Of a DNA stretch of 27,142 nt, positions 1-6,662 are shown in pieces (the stretch's first letter is position 1; each line of letters begins with the position of its first letter). The position numbers and the translations under genes are program-made. The notes beneath the pieces were generated by a model. The model saw only the letters and a program-made list of their open reading frames with translations. It had not been told where the DNA came from and made no database searches. Source of the stretch: a virus; the IMG/VR virus record IMGVR_UViG_3300038714_000385, positions 1-27,142 of that record, one strand, 5' to 3'.

Positions 1-441
1 GCAAGAAAAATCTATCACTATTCGCAATCTCAATATCAAAGTTTAGATACTAATCACCGACCAAACAATTTTGGTTGGGAGTTTTTCAATATGGGATTGA
101 TGGTAATGAATAAATCTATTCTTAACTATCTTAAAGGTATGACTCCAAGAGAGTTTATTATGCAACCAATGTTTCAAGATTTTGTAGATGGTAAAGGACC
201 ATGGAAATGGTCAACAGACCAAACACTATTAAACTATTGGGTAAGAAAAGAAAACATGGCTTTACACAAAATGGATTGGAAATGGAATGGAATGTTTAAA
301 GCTATAAAAGATAAAGCATTCAGTAAAGCATACTTTCTTCATTTCTTTCTAAAAGATAAACTTCCTAATAAAGGTGAAGATATTGATACTTTAAAATCTA
401 TTATTGAAGGTAAAAGTAATTTAGAGTTTAAACATATATGA
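1..441 (+). CDS. Glycosyltransferase-like protein, C-terminal part (5' truncated by window edge)
   Basis: The frame is open from base 1, so the start lies outside the window and about 147 codons are visible. After an aromatic stretch (NNFGWEFFNMGLMVMNKSI), a Gly-Leu-Met-Val-Met-Asn strand and a later STDQTLLNYWV segment match the layout of GT-A glycosyltransferases: the strand that carries the 'N.G.m..n' acceptor-site motif, then a 'DQ..lN' helix, as in GT8-like enzymes. It ends in an ATGA overlap with the next gene, so the two are probably translated together. The downstream genes are also sugar-transfer enzymes, which supports the call. The catalytic DxD part is off the window, so donor and acceptor cannot be stated. 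Confidence 0.55.
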   Translation, partial: ARKIYHYSQSQYQSLDTNHRPNNFGWEFFNMGLMVMNKSILNYLKGMTPREFIMQPMFQDFVDGKGPWKWSTDQTLLNYWVRKENMALHKMDWKWNGMFKAIKDKAFSKAYFLHFFLKDKLPNKGEDIDTLKSIIEGKSNLEFKHI

Positions 442-1115
442 AAGCAATTGTAATATACATTGAAAACCACAAAGGTTCTGTATTACAAGCCAAGCAATGC
501 ATTGAGTCGTGTAAAAGGTTTGGATATGATGTTTATACTTTGAAAGGTTGTACACCAAATGATATGAAAGTTGATTTTGATTACCCTGAAATCGAGGATG
601 CAAGAATTAAAATTTTTAAAAAAGAAAACTATAAAAAATATTTAGCAAAAAAAGCTTGTATAGCAAACCAATATCGAATATGGTTACACGCAATAAAAAT
701 GAATGAGCCAATTCTTTCTTTAGAACATGATGCAATTGCAATTAAAGAATGGGATAACCCAGAGTATGATGAAATGCTAGTATTAAATATGAAATCTGCA
801 ATGAGCAGAACTATTTTTAATTCAACTCGAGCACCCGAGTCTGCTTATAGTCAAGAAGGTATAAGAGATATTTCTGAGTCGGGTAGTAAGCTAATTTATA
901 CTCGCAATAACAAATATACTGGAAGTTATCTTCCACCTGGTCTAGCATCTTACGTAATTAATCCTCAGGCTGCAAAAAAGCTAATAGATTCTCTGTCTGT
1001 TGATGGTTGGGAACAAGGTGATTATTTTGTCAATGCAAGTAAAATAAATATTAAATATACAACACCAGATTATTTTAAATTGAATGAAAATAACTTATTA
1101 ACAAGTCACGGATAA
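438..1115 (+). CDS. GT25-like glycosyltransferase, copy 1
   Basis: 225 residues. The N-terminus (MKAIVIYIENHKGSVLQAKQ) has the short beta-strand plus 'S...A..CI' helix seen in LPS glycosyltransferase family 25. Residues 74-100 (CIANQYRIWLHAI...EPILSLEHDAI) correspond to the family's 'GC..SH..lw......vlIlEDDA' block, with Glu96-His97-Asp98 in place of the usual EDD metal/nucleotide motif. Residues near 170-180 (GLASYVINPQAAKKLI) match the 'aY.is..gA..ll' segment. It is the first of three related genes in a row, joined by an ATGA overlap upstream and a TAATG overlap downstream. It probably transfers a sugar onto a surface glycan, but the substrate is unknown. The EHD variant is shared by all three copies, so it is not a single inactivating change. 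Confidence 0.65.
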   Translation: MKAIVIYIENHKGSVLQAKQCIESCKRFGYDVYTLKGCTPNDMKVDFDYPEIEDARIKIFKKENYKKYLAKKACIANQYRIWLHAIKMNEPILSLEHDAIAIKEWDNPEYDEMLVLNMKSAMSRTIFNSTRAPESAYSQEGIRDISESGSKLIYTRNNKYTGSYLPPGLASYVINPQAAKKLIDSLSVDGWEQGDYFVNASKINIKYTTPDYFKLNENNLLTSHG

Positions 1116-1810
1116 TGAAAGCATATATAATCGGAGATAGAAATAATCAAGCATCGGTAAAAGCAATGAATGGTTGTGCTACATCAATAGCTTACTTAAA
1201 GCAAGATTTTAAAATTGAATTTGTACAACAAACATCACCGGAAACTTTGAATAATGACATAAATCCATTTCCTGGTTTGAAATGGAACTATCCTTTAAAC
1301 AATACATCCAGAGTTGACGAAGATTCTGGTATGGTTCTTCAAGGATATAGAACAAATAGTATGGCTAAAGTATTTTCTTGTTTAGTATCTCATGCAAGAC
1401 TTTGGTTAAGGTGTGCTCAACAAAATGAATCAATTATGATTCTTGAACACGATGCTAAGTTCATTCGTAAATTTGACCCCGACTTTGAATGGGATGGTGG
1501 GGTTTTAGGATTGAATGACCCTAGAGGTGCTACATTTAATTCACTTAAATATCACACATTAATTAGTAATAAAGGAAATGGAGTACATGATGCACCCTAT
1601 GTTGCAGATATTAGTAGACCACAAGGTCTAGCCGGAAACTCAGCATATATTATTAAACCTTTTGCAGCAATAGAATTATTAGAAAAGTTAAAAGAAACAG
1701 GCGGGTGGCCAAATGATGCTTTAATGTGTAATCAACACTTTGATTGGATTAAAGTATTATATCCATATGCCACAGAATTACAGCGCGTGAGAAGTACAAC
1801 AACATTATAA
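1115..1810 (+). CDS. GT25-like glycosyltransferase, copy 2
   Basis: 231 residues, starting on the last base of the previous stop codon (TAATG). The core block FSCLVSHARLWLRC...SIMILEHDA is the clearest GT25 signature of the three copies: the conserved Ser-His of 'SH..lw' is present, followed by Glu111-His112-Asp113. A later AGNSAYIIKPFAAIELLEKL segment matches the 'aY.i...gA..ll' acceptor-side helix, and GWPNDALM resembles the 'p.D..l' motif of this family. It shares its overall plan with the genes on both sides but has a longer insert between strand 1 and the SH block (residues 40-85). Its stop codon lies inside a TATAAATA late-promoter match. Confidence 0.65.
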   Translation: MKAYIIGDRNNQASVKAMNGCATSIAYLKQDFKIEFVQQTSPETLNNDINPFPGLKWNYPLNNTSRVDEDSGMVLQGYRTNSMAKVFSCLVSHARLWLRCAQQNESIMILEHDAKFIRKFDPDFEWDGGVLGLNDPRGATFNSLKYHTLISNKGNGVHDAPYVADISRPQGLAGNSAYIIKPFAAIELLEKLKETGGWPNDALMCNQHFDWIKVLYPYATELQRVRSTTTL

Positions 1811-1813
1811 ATA
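1806..1813 (+). promoter_or_regulatory. T4-type late promoter TATAAATA
   Basis: Exact TATAAATA followed by G, the consensus recognised in T4 by the gp55 sigma factor with gp33 and the clamp. The TAA in its middle is the stop codon of the upstream gene. The expected start, about six bases downstream, lies near base 1819, just before the chosen start codon at 1824. Confidence 0.6.
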
Positions 1814-1823
1814 GGAAATGGAA

Positions 1824-2483
1824 ATGATGCAAAGTTATGTAATTTGTATTGAATCTAATAAACACTCAGTAGAAGCTGCTGAACGATGTATTGAATCAGG
1901 TAAAAAGTTTGGATACACAATTAAAAAACATCCTGCTTATTGCCCTGATGATAACCCTCATAAAATTTTTGAAGAAGAGGGCTTGCCTGTTAGTGAATTT
2001 AAAATTGATGCAAGGTTTTCGAGATTAGAACCATGTATGTGTGGTTTCTTGTCTCATCGTTCTTTATGGATGAAAGCATTTAAAGAAAATAAACAGATTC
2101 TTATATTAGAGCATGATGCAATTTTTATAGATAAGATTCCACTAAATGTTGGATTTGATGGTGTTATTTCATTTGGCAAACCTTCTTATGGTCAATATCG
2201 TGAAGCTAAGAAACCAGGTGTGTATAAAATGTTTTCAAAGGTAGGTGGATATATGCCAGGTGCTCATGCGTATGTGGTTTCTCCTAGAGGAGCAAGAAAG
2301 TTATTACATCATGCTTCAGAAAAACCTGGTCCTACTGATTTATTTTTAAATAAACATGACTTTCCATTTATCTGTGAATATTATCCATGGCCAATAATGG
2401 CAGATGATAAAGTATCTACAATACAACATGACATTGGATGCATCGCAAAACATAATTATAAAAAAGGTATAGATATAGTATGA
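1824..2483 (+). CDS. GT25-like glycosyltransferase, copy 3
   Basis: About 219 residues. ATG codons occur at 1818, 1824 and 1827. AGGA at 1813-1816 sits too close to 1818 but at good spacing for 1824, so 1824 is preferred. The N-terminus (MQSYVICIESNKHSVEAAERC) is plainly paralogous to copy 1. The block CGFLSHRSLWMKAF...QILILEHDAIF carries the Ser-His pair and Glu96-His97-Asp98, and GAHAYVVSPRGARKLL and GPTDLFLN match the two later GT25 motifs, including a candidate catalytic Asp in 'PTD'. It overlaps the epimerase gene by ATGA. It is probably a sugar transferase in the same glycan pathway as its neighbours. Confidence 0.7.
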   Translation: MMQSYVICIESNKHSVEAAERCIESGKKFGYTIKKHPAYCPDDNPHKIFEEEGLPVSEFKIDARFSRLEPCMCGFLSHRSLWMKAFKENKQILILEHDAIFIDKIPLNVGFDGVISFGKPSYGQYREAKKPGVYKMFSKVGGYMPGAHAYVVSPRGARKLLHHASEKPGPTDLFLNKHDFPFICEYYPWPIMADDKVSTIQHDIGCIAKHNYKKGIDIV

Positions 2484-3340
2484 AAATATTAGTAACAGGA
2501 GGTGCCGGATTTGTTGGTACAAATTTAATTAAAAGGCTCTTAAAAGAAAAGCATGAGGTAGTTTCAATCGATAATTATTCAACTGGATATGAAACTAATC
2601 ATGTTAATGGGTGTGTATATCTTTATGGAGACATATCAGATAGCGATACTATTAAAAGAAAATTAACTGATGGGCCATATCAAAATTTTGATGTGATATA
2701 TCATTTAGCAGCTCTTGCTAGAATACAACCTTCTCTTAAAAATCCAAAAAAGACAATTGATAATAATTTTATAGGAACTTTAAATATTTTAGAATATGCT
2801 AGAGAAAATAACACTCAAGTAATTTATTCTGGTTCAAGCTCAATGCATCACGGATTATATGGTAGCCCTTATGCGTGGTCAAAGTTTGGTGGAGAAGAAT
2901 TATGTAAAGTATATAGTTCGGTATATGACTTGAATACTACCATTTGTCGATTCTATAATGTGTATGGCCCTCATCAATTAAAAACAGGAACTTATGCAAC
3001 TGTAATAGGTATCTTCATTAATCAATATGAAAATGGTTTACCATTACAAATTACAGGTGATGGCGAACAACGAAGAGACTTTACTCACATTGATGATATT
3101 GTAGATGCACTTTATCGTTGTATTGGAAAGAATTTTAGAGCTGAGTTTTTTGAATTAGGACGCGGTCTGAATCATTCTATTAATGAGTTGGCTAAAATGT
3201 GGGGTGACTATCCAAAAGAATATATACCACCAAGACCAGGTGAGTACCCATTTACTCTTTGCACTGATAAAAATGCATTTGATAAATTAGGGTGGACTCC
3301 AAAAAGAAATTTAGAAGATTATATAAAAACAATATTATAA
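2480..3340 (+). CDS. NAD-dependent sugar-nucleotide epimerase/dehydratase (extended SDR)
   Basis: 286 residues. The N-terminus MKILVTGGAGFVG carries the Rossmann GxxGxxG (Gly7, Gly10, Gly13), and an Asp (Asp31) at the end of strand 2 points to NAD rather than NADP. HLAALA at 75-80, SSS at 119-121 and the catalytic YAWSK (131-135) are all present, followed by FYNVYGP and DGEQRRDFTHIDDIVDA, the substrate-side motifs of UDP-glucose 4-epimerase/dTDP-glucose dehydratase relatives. Length is slightly short for the family (usually 310-340), with a compact C-terminal domain. It probably makes the nucleotide sugar used by the flanking glycosyltransferases. Exact substrate is not readable. It starts in an ATGA overlap. 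Confidence 0.9.
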   Translation: MKILVTGGAGFVGTNLIKRLLKEKHEVVSIDNYSTGYETNHVNGCVYLYGDISDSDTIKRKLTDGPYQNFDVIYHLAALARIQPSLKNPKKTIDNNFIGTLNILEYARENNTQVIYSGSSSMHHGLYGSPYAWSKFGGEELCKVYSSVYDLNTTICRFYNVYGPHQLKTGTYATVIGIFINQYENGLPLQITGDGEQRRDFTHIDDIVDALYRCIGKNFRAEFFELGRGLNHSINELAKMWGDYPKEYIPPRPGEYPFTLCTDKNAFDKLGWTPKRNLEDYIKTIL

Positions 3341-3358
3341 ACAACAGGAATATAAAAC

Positions 3359-4048
3359 ATGAATGAAAAATTATTTATTACGGGAGTATCACAAAATATT
3401 GAATGGTTACTTCCTTGGTGGTTTAAAAAGTTTAATGAACATAATTCAGAAAACATTCCATTGATCGTTTTTGATTTTGGCTTAAGTGAAGTTGCTAAAG
3501 ACTGGTGTCATAAAAAAGGCATTTCTCTTCAAGTACCTGTAACAAAATGTGATGGGTGGTTCTATAAACCAACTGCACTTCGTGAAGCAAATGGAATCTT
3601 AAAAGTTTGGATTGATATTGATTGTGAAATAAAGGGAAGCATATCAAACATATTTAATTTTATCGAAGAAAATAAACTTTCATGTGGTATTGATAGATAT
3701 CATTCTTGGGGATGTAAGTGGCAAACTGGTGTTGTAGGAGTAAAAGGTGACCCTGAAGTTCTACAAAACTGGGAGAAAAAATGCATTAAGCCAGAAGGTC
3801 AATACGCTAGAGGAGACCAAGAATTACTATATGATTTAGTTAAAGATGACCCCAGTGTTATGACAGACTTTATACCTGAAAAATATAATTGGTTAAGAAT
3901 GTCATTCTTTAAACATACAAAATGGCAAAGAATGGCTGGACGAGATACAAGAATAGTTCACTGGACTGGTGAGATAGGAAAAAAGATTCTTACAAGGGCT
4001 ATAAGAGAAAAGAAAAATACTATTGACATTGTCAAAGAAATGGTGTAA
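3359..4048 (+). CDS. GT-A fold glycosyltransferase-like protein with DxD motif
   Basis: 229 residues. An N-terminal strand (LFITGVSQNIEWLLPWWFKKF), then GWFYKPTALREA, then KVWIDIDCEIKGSISNIF with the metal-binding Asp86-Ile87-Asp88. Later WQTGVVGVKGD, GDQELLYDLV and the terminal IVHWTG follow the order found in GT8-like enzymes: acceptor strand, DQ helix, His-containing C-terminal motif. It is separate from the GT25-like copies upstream and resembles the partial gene at the window start in layout. A weak SD (CAGGA) and a TATAAACA element (3336-3343) precede it. Its last 26 bases contain a sigma70-like promoter for the genes that follow. Confidence 0.65.
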   Translation: MNEKLFITGVSQNIEWLLPWWFKKFNEHNSENIPLIVFDFGLSEVAKDWCHKKGISLQVPVTKCDGWFYKPTALREANGILKVWIDIDCEIKGSISNIFNFIEENKLSCGIDRYHSWGCKWQTGVVGVKGDPEVLQNWEKKCIKPEGQYARGDQELLYDLVKDDPSVMTDFIPEKYNWLRMSFFKHTKWQRMAGRDTRIVHWTGEIGKKILTRAIREKKNTIDIVKEMV

Positions 4049-4051
4049 TAT
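4023..4051 (+). promoter_or_regulatory. Sigma70-like promoter inside the end of the glycosyltransferase gene
   Basis: TTGACA at 4023-4028, a 17-base spacer and TAATAT at 4046-4051: a perfect -35 and a -10 one base off TATAAT. The predicted start near 4058 coincides with the ATG at 4059, so any transcript would be almost leaderless. Confidence 0.5.
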
Positions 4052-4058
4052 ATATTAT

Positions 4059-4289
4059 ATGAAAAAATGTAAATGTTGTGGTGGATATATAGAGCAGGGA
4101 AGAGTAGAATTGGGATTACCAAATTGTCTTGCCTGTGCTAAAATAATTAATGTTCAAAGAGTAAAAGGCAGAATGGTTTATGAGCATAAGACTGGGGGAT
4201 ACATAGAAACAATGTCGCCAGAATCATTCTCATATAATAAGAAATTTTTTAATAGAAGTGGTAATAGAAGTGTTTTAAAACAAGTATAA
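4059..4289 (+). CDS. Small C4 zinc-finger protein, DksA/TraR-like
   Basis: 76 residues from the ATG at 4059. A longer reading from 4023 would run back through the preceding gene and the promoter, so it is not preferred. The first 28 residues form a C4 zinc ribbon, Cys4-x2-Cys7-x15-Cys23-x2-Cys26, within KKCKCCGGYIEQGR and LPNCLACAK. The spacing and the 'CG..I...R.E....P.C..C' wording match the C-terminal zinc finger of the DksA/TraR family, whose members act on RNA polymerase through its secondary channel. The coiled-coil arm of DksA is missing and the C-terminal half is unrecognised, so transcription control is a guess. An extra Cys6 is present. Confidence 0.6.
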   Translation: MKKCKCCGGYIEQGRVELGLPNCLACAKIINVQRVKGRMVYEHKTGGYIETMSPESFSYNKKFFNRSGNRSVLKQV

Positions 4290-4292
4290 ATA
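4285..4292 (+). promoter_or_regulatory. T4-type late promoter TATAAATA
   Basis: Exact match, with the stop codon of the zinc-finger gene (4287-4289) inside it. The expected start, near 4298, is only two bases from the ATG at 4300. Confidence 0.5.
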
Positions 4293-4299
4293 ATAGCAA

Positions 4300-4551
4300 A
4301 TGAAAAAACATTATATTATATTAACCCTTGCAATATTGTCATTTATAGCTGCACTATTTGATATCAATGCAGGAATCTATGTTGCAGTCTTAGCAAATGT
4401 TTTAGCTAATGTAATAGTTCTATCTAGACAAAAGGCAAAGACAGTCACAATAAAAAAGAAAAGACCAATGACGGTTGATGAGTTTAGACAAAGAGAAATG
4501 GAAGCGCATCCACATCGACATTATCCAAATGTACAAGAATTTACAGATTAG
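4300..4551 (+). CDS. Small membrane protein, unknown function
   Basis: 83 residues. Two hydrophobic segments (about 5-22 and 27-42) separated by a short Asp-Ile-Asn-Ala-Gly turn suggest a membrane hairpin. A basic stretch (KAKTVTIKKKRPMTVDEF) and a His-rich tail (HPHRHYP) then form a soluble C-terminus. By the positive-inside rule the C-terminal tail should be cytoplasmic. The stop codon shares its G with the GTG start of the next gene. I do not recognise a family. Confidence 0.6.
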   Translation: MKKHYIILTLAILSFIAALFDINAGIYVAVLANVLANVIVLSRQKAKTVTIKKKRPMTVDEFRQREMEAHPHRHYPNVQEFTD

Positions 4552-5153
4552 TGAAAAGAAAAATATTTATTTTAGTAGGTGCTCATACCGGTAAAGAGTC
4601 TGTTCAATTTAGTAGAATCAACCCTGGTTTTAAACATTATATAATTGAACCAAGTTCTAAATTAATCAGTACAATTAAGGAAAGGACTAAAAAACTTTCT
4701 AGTTGTGAAATAATTGAAAAGGCCGCAAGTACTAAAGATGGTACTACTACATTTTATAAAGGAAAGCCAAATACACATTATGGTTCACAGAGCGGGTCAC
4801 TTCGGTCTGATAAAGAAACTCAGGTAACTGGTGAAACAGAAATGGTTTCCTGTTTTGATTTTCCTAAGTGGATTAAACAATTTAAAGATGATTTTGTTTA
4901 TGTACATATGGATTGCGAAGGAGCTGAATATGATATTCTTCCGCCAATTTTAAAAGATTCTCCTAAAGATTATATTGATGTAATTGCTATTGAGTTTCAT
5001 GGTCATAAACTAAAAGATGTATCAGAAGAAGAACACAATGAACTAAAAAATAATTTGACAGAAATATTTGGTAATCGATTTAAAGAATTTCATAATCATT
5101 GTTATAGTGCAGATATATCGTCTTTCTTTAAGCTAAATTTTAGAAATATATAA
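4551..5153 (+). CDS. FkbM-family SAM-dependent methyltransferase
   Basis: 200 residues from a GTG start that overlaps the upstream TAG by one base; no ATG in this frame would keep the first motif. ILVGAHTGKESVQF (residues 8-20) is the SAM-binding loop, IIEPS (31-35) the acidic end of strand 2, and VHMDCEGAEYDIL (118-130) the FkbM hallmark 'D.EG.E...l'. IEFHG follows as the next strand. FkbM enzymes O-methylate sugars and other hydroxyls, and here the gene sits with glycosyltransferases and an epimerase, so capping or decorating a glycan is the likely role. It is shorter than many FkbM proteins but has the full core. Confidence 0.8.
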   Translation: MKRKIFILVGAHTGKESVQFSRINPGFKHYIIEPSSKLISTIKERTKKLSSCEIIEKAASTKDGTTTFYKGKPNTHYGSQSGSLRSDKETQVTGETEMVSCFDFPKWIKQFKDDFVYVHMDCEGAEYDILPPILKDSPKDYIDVIAIEFHGHKLKDVSEEEHNELKNNLTEIFGNRFKEFHNHCYSADISSFFKLNFRNI

Positions 5154-5156
5154 ATA
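5149..5156 (+). promoter_or_regulatory. T4-type late promoter TATAAATA
   Basis: Exact match, again spanning the stop codon (5151-5153) of the gene before it. The expected start near 5163 leaves a leader of about 15 bases, containing GAAAGG, before the ATG at 5178. This is the best placed of the plus-strand late promoters. Confidence 0.65.
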
Positions 5157-5177
5157 ACGATTGAAAGGTATACTATT

Positions 5178-5465
5178 ATGGGTACAGAAGATTTATTCGA
5201 TTTTGGATTTACTGCAGTTGATGAGAAAGAACTTAATGCTTATCAAGAGGCAGAAAAGTTAAAGTCAGAAGCTGAAAGTAAATTGTCTGCAGCGGATTCT
5301 TCCACTGCAAAATTACAAGGAAAAGTTGATAAGCTATATAACGCAATTCAGCCTTTGCTTAATAACCTAAAGGCCAACCCTGAAAAGGAGTACATATATT
5401 GGCCAAAACGTATGAGTAAGATTGAAGCCTTTGAAGACCATCTTCAAGGAATCTATTCAGAATAA
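5178..5465 (+). CDS. Conserved-type phage protein with central coiled coil, unknown function
   Basis: 95 residues. An acidic/aromatic N-terminus (MGTEDLFDFGFTAVDEKEL) is followed by a heptad-rich helix (about 20-65, with alternating Ala, Leu, Glu and Lys) and a C-terminal part with YIYWPKRMSKIEAFEDHL. The wording resembles a small protein I associate with marine T4-like phages, but I know no function for it. A good SD (GAAAGG) and a late promoter lie just upstream, which suggests late expression. Confidence 0.65.
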   Translation: MGTEDLFDFGFTAVDEKELNAYQEAEKLKSEAESKLSAADSSTAKLQGKVDKLYNAIQPLLNNLKANPEKEYIYWPKRMSKIEAFEDHLQGIYSE

Positions 5466-5480
5466 CAAAGAAAGTATATT

Positions 5481-5690
5481 ATGATTACAATTATTGTAAC
5501 ATTTATTGTGGGTGCTATTGTAGGTGCACTAGTAGCTCGTAATAATATTAAAAAACTAAATGTCTTAGTTAATGAAGCCAAAGAATTGGCTGACAAGGCA
5601 GAAGCTGAGTTGAAAGAACTCAAAGCTAAAAGTAAGCCGAAGACAAAGCGAAAGCCGAGTACTCGGAAAACAACAACAAAGAAAAAGTAA
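5481..5690 (+). CDS. Small single-pass membrane protein with basic tail
   Basis: 69 residues. Residues 1-20 (MITIIVTFIVGAIVGALVAR) form one transmembrane helix with GxxxG-type glycines. An Ala/Glu/Lys coiled-coil helix (about 25-50) and a very basic, Thr/Lys-rich tail (KPKTKRKPSTRKTTTKKK) follow. The charge pattern places the tail in the cytoplasm, where it could touch nucleic acid or membrane lipids. No family recognised. It lies four bases before the beta-barrel gene. Confidence 0.6.
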   Translation: MITIIVTFIVGAIVGALVARNNIKKLNVLVNEAKELADKAEAELKELKAKSKPKTKRKPSTRKTTTKKK

Positions 5691-5694
5691 CTAT

Positions 5695-6321
5695 ATGAAA
5701 ATATTAAAAAATAAGTGGTTCCTTATTAGTGCTGCAATTATTGTAGCATATTTCATCTTTTGTCCAAAGGCAGAAGCAGGAACTCTCGAAGTAGGTCAAT
5801 ATGAAAATCGTATTGATGGTGGACTTTATACTGGAGAAGGCAACTATGCTATTCTTTCCGGTGAAGTCGGTGTTTTCGGTGGTAGCGTAGAATACGTTGA
5901 TGCTGAAGATGAACAAATCTATACAACATTAGAAACCGGTCTCTCTACACCTCTTGGTGATATTGGAGTGTATGGACTATTAAGTTCCGTAGATGACGAT
6001 AATGTTTTCGAAGTCGGAGCAACTTATGGTCTATCGATATTTAATGTTGATACAATTCTCGATGTAGCTATTGATGAAGATACTCAATACACAATTGATT
6101 TAGGAACTGAAGTATCGGTTCTTAATAATGGTGCATTTGAAGTTTCTTTAGGAGGTAGTGTCGGTAAGACATTTGAATATGATGTCAACCATGATTATAT
6201 TCTAGCTTACGCAAAAGTAAACATCGATGCGTTGTTTGTAAAAGTGAATTACTTACAGAATGATTTATATGGTGAAAATTTTGAAGCTACTACTGATTTC
6301 GGTATTAGTTTTGATTTCTAA
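5695..6321 (+). CDS. Putative outer-membrane beta-barrel protein with signal peptide
   Basis: 208 residues. The N-terminus has a classic Sec signal: basic MKILKNK, a hydrophobic core (WFLISAAIIVAYFIF), then PKAEA-G, an AxA-type signal peptidase I site giving cleavage after about residue 28. The mature part (about 180 residues) lacks cysteines and is built of alternating polar/hydrophobic strands with Gly, Tyr and Asp turns (for example VGVFGGSVEYVDAED, IGVYGLLSS, AYAKVNIDALFVKVNY). It ends in ATTDFGISFDF, with the terminal aromatic Phe that the BAM complex uses as a beta-signal. This fits a small 8-10 strand barrel placed in the host outer membrane. A phage gene of this kind could alter receptors or block superinfection, which is inference. 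It is the last gene before a strong terminator. Confidence 0.65.
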   Translation: MKILKNKWFLISAAIIVAYFIFCPKAEAGTLEVGQYENRIDGGLYTGEGNYAILSGEVGVFGGSVEYVDAEDEQIYTTLETGLSTPLGDIGVYGLLSSVDDDNVFEVGATYGLSIFNVDTILDVAIDEDTQYTIDLGTEVSVLNNGAFEVSLGGSVGKTFEYDVNHDYILAYAKVNIDALFVKVNYLQNDLYGENFEATTDFGISFDF

Positions 6322-6339
6322 TTACTTTATTTAATCTAG

Positions 6340-6376
6340 TCCCCACCTCAATAATATTGGGGTGGGGATTTTTTTT
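6340..6376 (+). terminator. Rho-independent terminator
   Basis: TCCCCACC (6340-6347) pairs with GGTGGGGA (6361-6368), extended by weaker pairs around the loop, and is followed by an unbroken run of T. It ends the plus-strand glycan/membrane block and sits between two converging gene sets. The minus-strand side lacks a T run, so it is mainly a plus-strand terminator. Confidence 0.9.
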
Positions 6377-6378
6377 GA

Positions 6379-6549
6379 TTACGCTTCCCAAGCACTACCA
6401 CGGTACATGCCGCGTTTAATAGTAGGGACCGCCTTTTTAATCTCAGAAGGATCGTAAGTCACTCCTCTGTAAATAGCGGTTTTTGTCTTTGGTTTGACCA
6501 CCGCTTTTTCAGAAGTAACTTCCGCTCCTCTATATTGTAGAGTAGCCAT
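6379..6549 (-). CDS. Short YRG-repeat protein (DUF4278-like)
   Basis: 56 residues from the ATG at 6549, preceded by AAGGAAAA at good spacing. A longer reading from 6660 has no clear ribosome site. The peptide shows three YRG motifs: LQYRGAEV near the N-terminus, AIYRGVTYDP in the middle and GMYRGSAWEA at the C-terminus. 'YRG..Y' is the signature of DUF4278, a tiny family seen in cyanobacteria and their phages, with no known function. Pro- and Lys-rich linkers separate the motifs. It is the last gene of the minus-strand late block. Confidence 0.65.
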   Translation of the reverse strand: MATLQYRGAEVTSEKAVVKPKTKTAIYRGVTYDPSEIKKAVPTIKRGMYRGSAWEA

Positions 6550-6590
6550 CGTTATTTTCCTTTTTTTACGGTGCGTTGCTTCATCTATCC

Positions 6591-6647
6591 CATGGTTTAA
6601 GAATAAAACCATGTTGACAAAATAGATTACTTCCATCGCTTGCGCGA
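6591..6647 (-). promoter_or_regulatory. Structured leader between two small genes (two hairpins)
   Basis: The 113 bases between the two flanking minus-strand genes hold two stem-loops. One is TCGC-TTGC-GCGA (6636-6647), which on the minus strand has a GCAA (GNRA-type) tetraloop. The other is an 8-bp inverted repeat, CATGGTTT/AAACCATG (6591-6613). GATAAATA at 6671-6664 (minus) is a one-off late-promoter match upstream. A reading frame runs through the region, but the hairpins and lack of a ribosome site argue for a leader. Function unknown. Confidence 0.35.
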
Positions 6648-6662
6648 CCAACGTATTCAAAT

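Noticed and set aside
4023-4058. Longer N-terminus for the zinc-finger gene
   Set aside because: The extra 12 codons overlap the previous gene and the promoter, and the ATG at 4059 directly precedes the zinc motif.
6340-6376. Bidirectional terminator serving the minus-strand block as well
   Set aside because: The hairpin lacks a T run on the minus strand; it could slow polymerase but the evidence supports only the plus direction.
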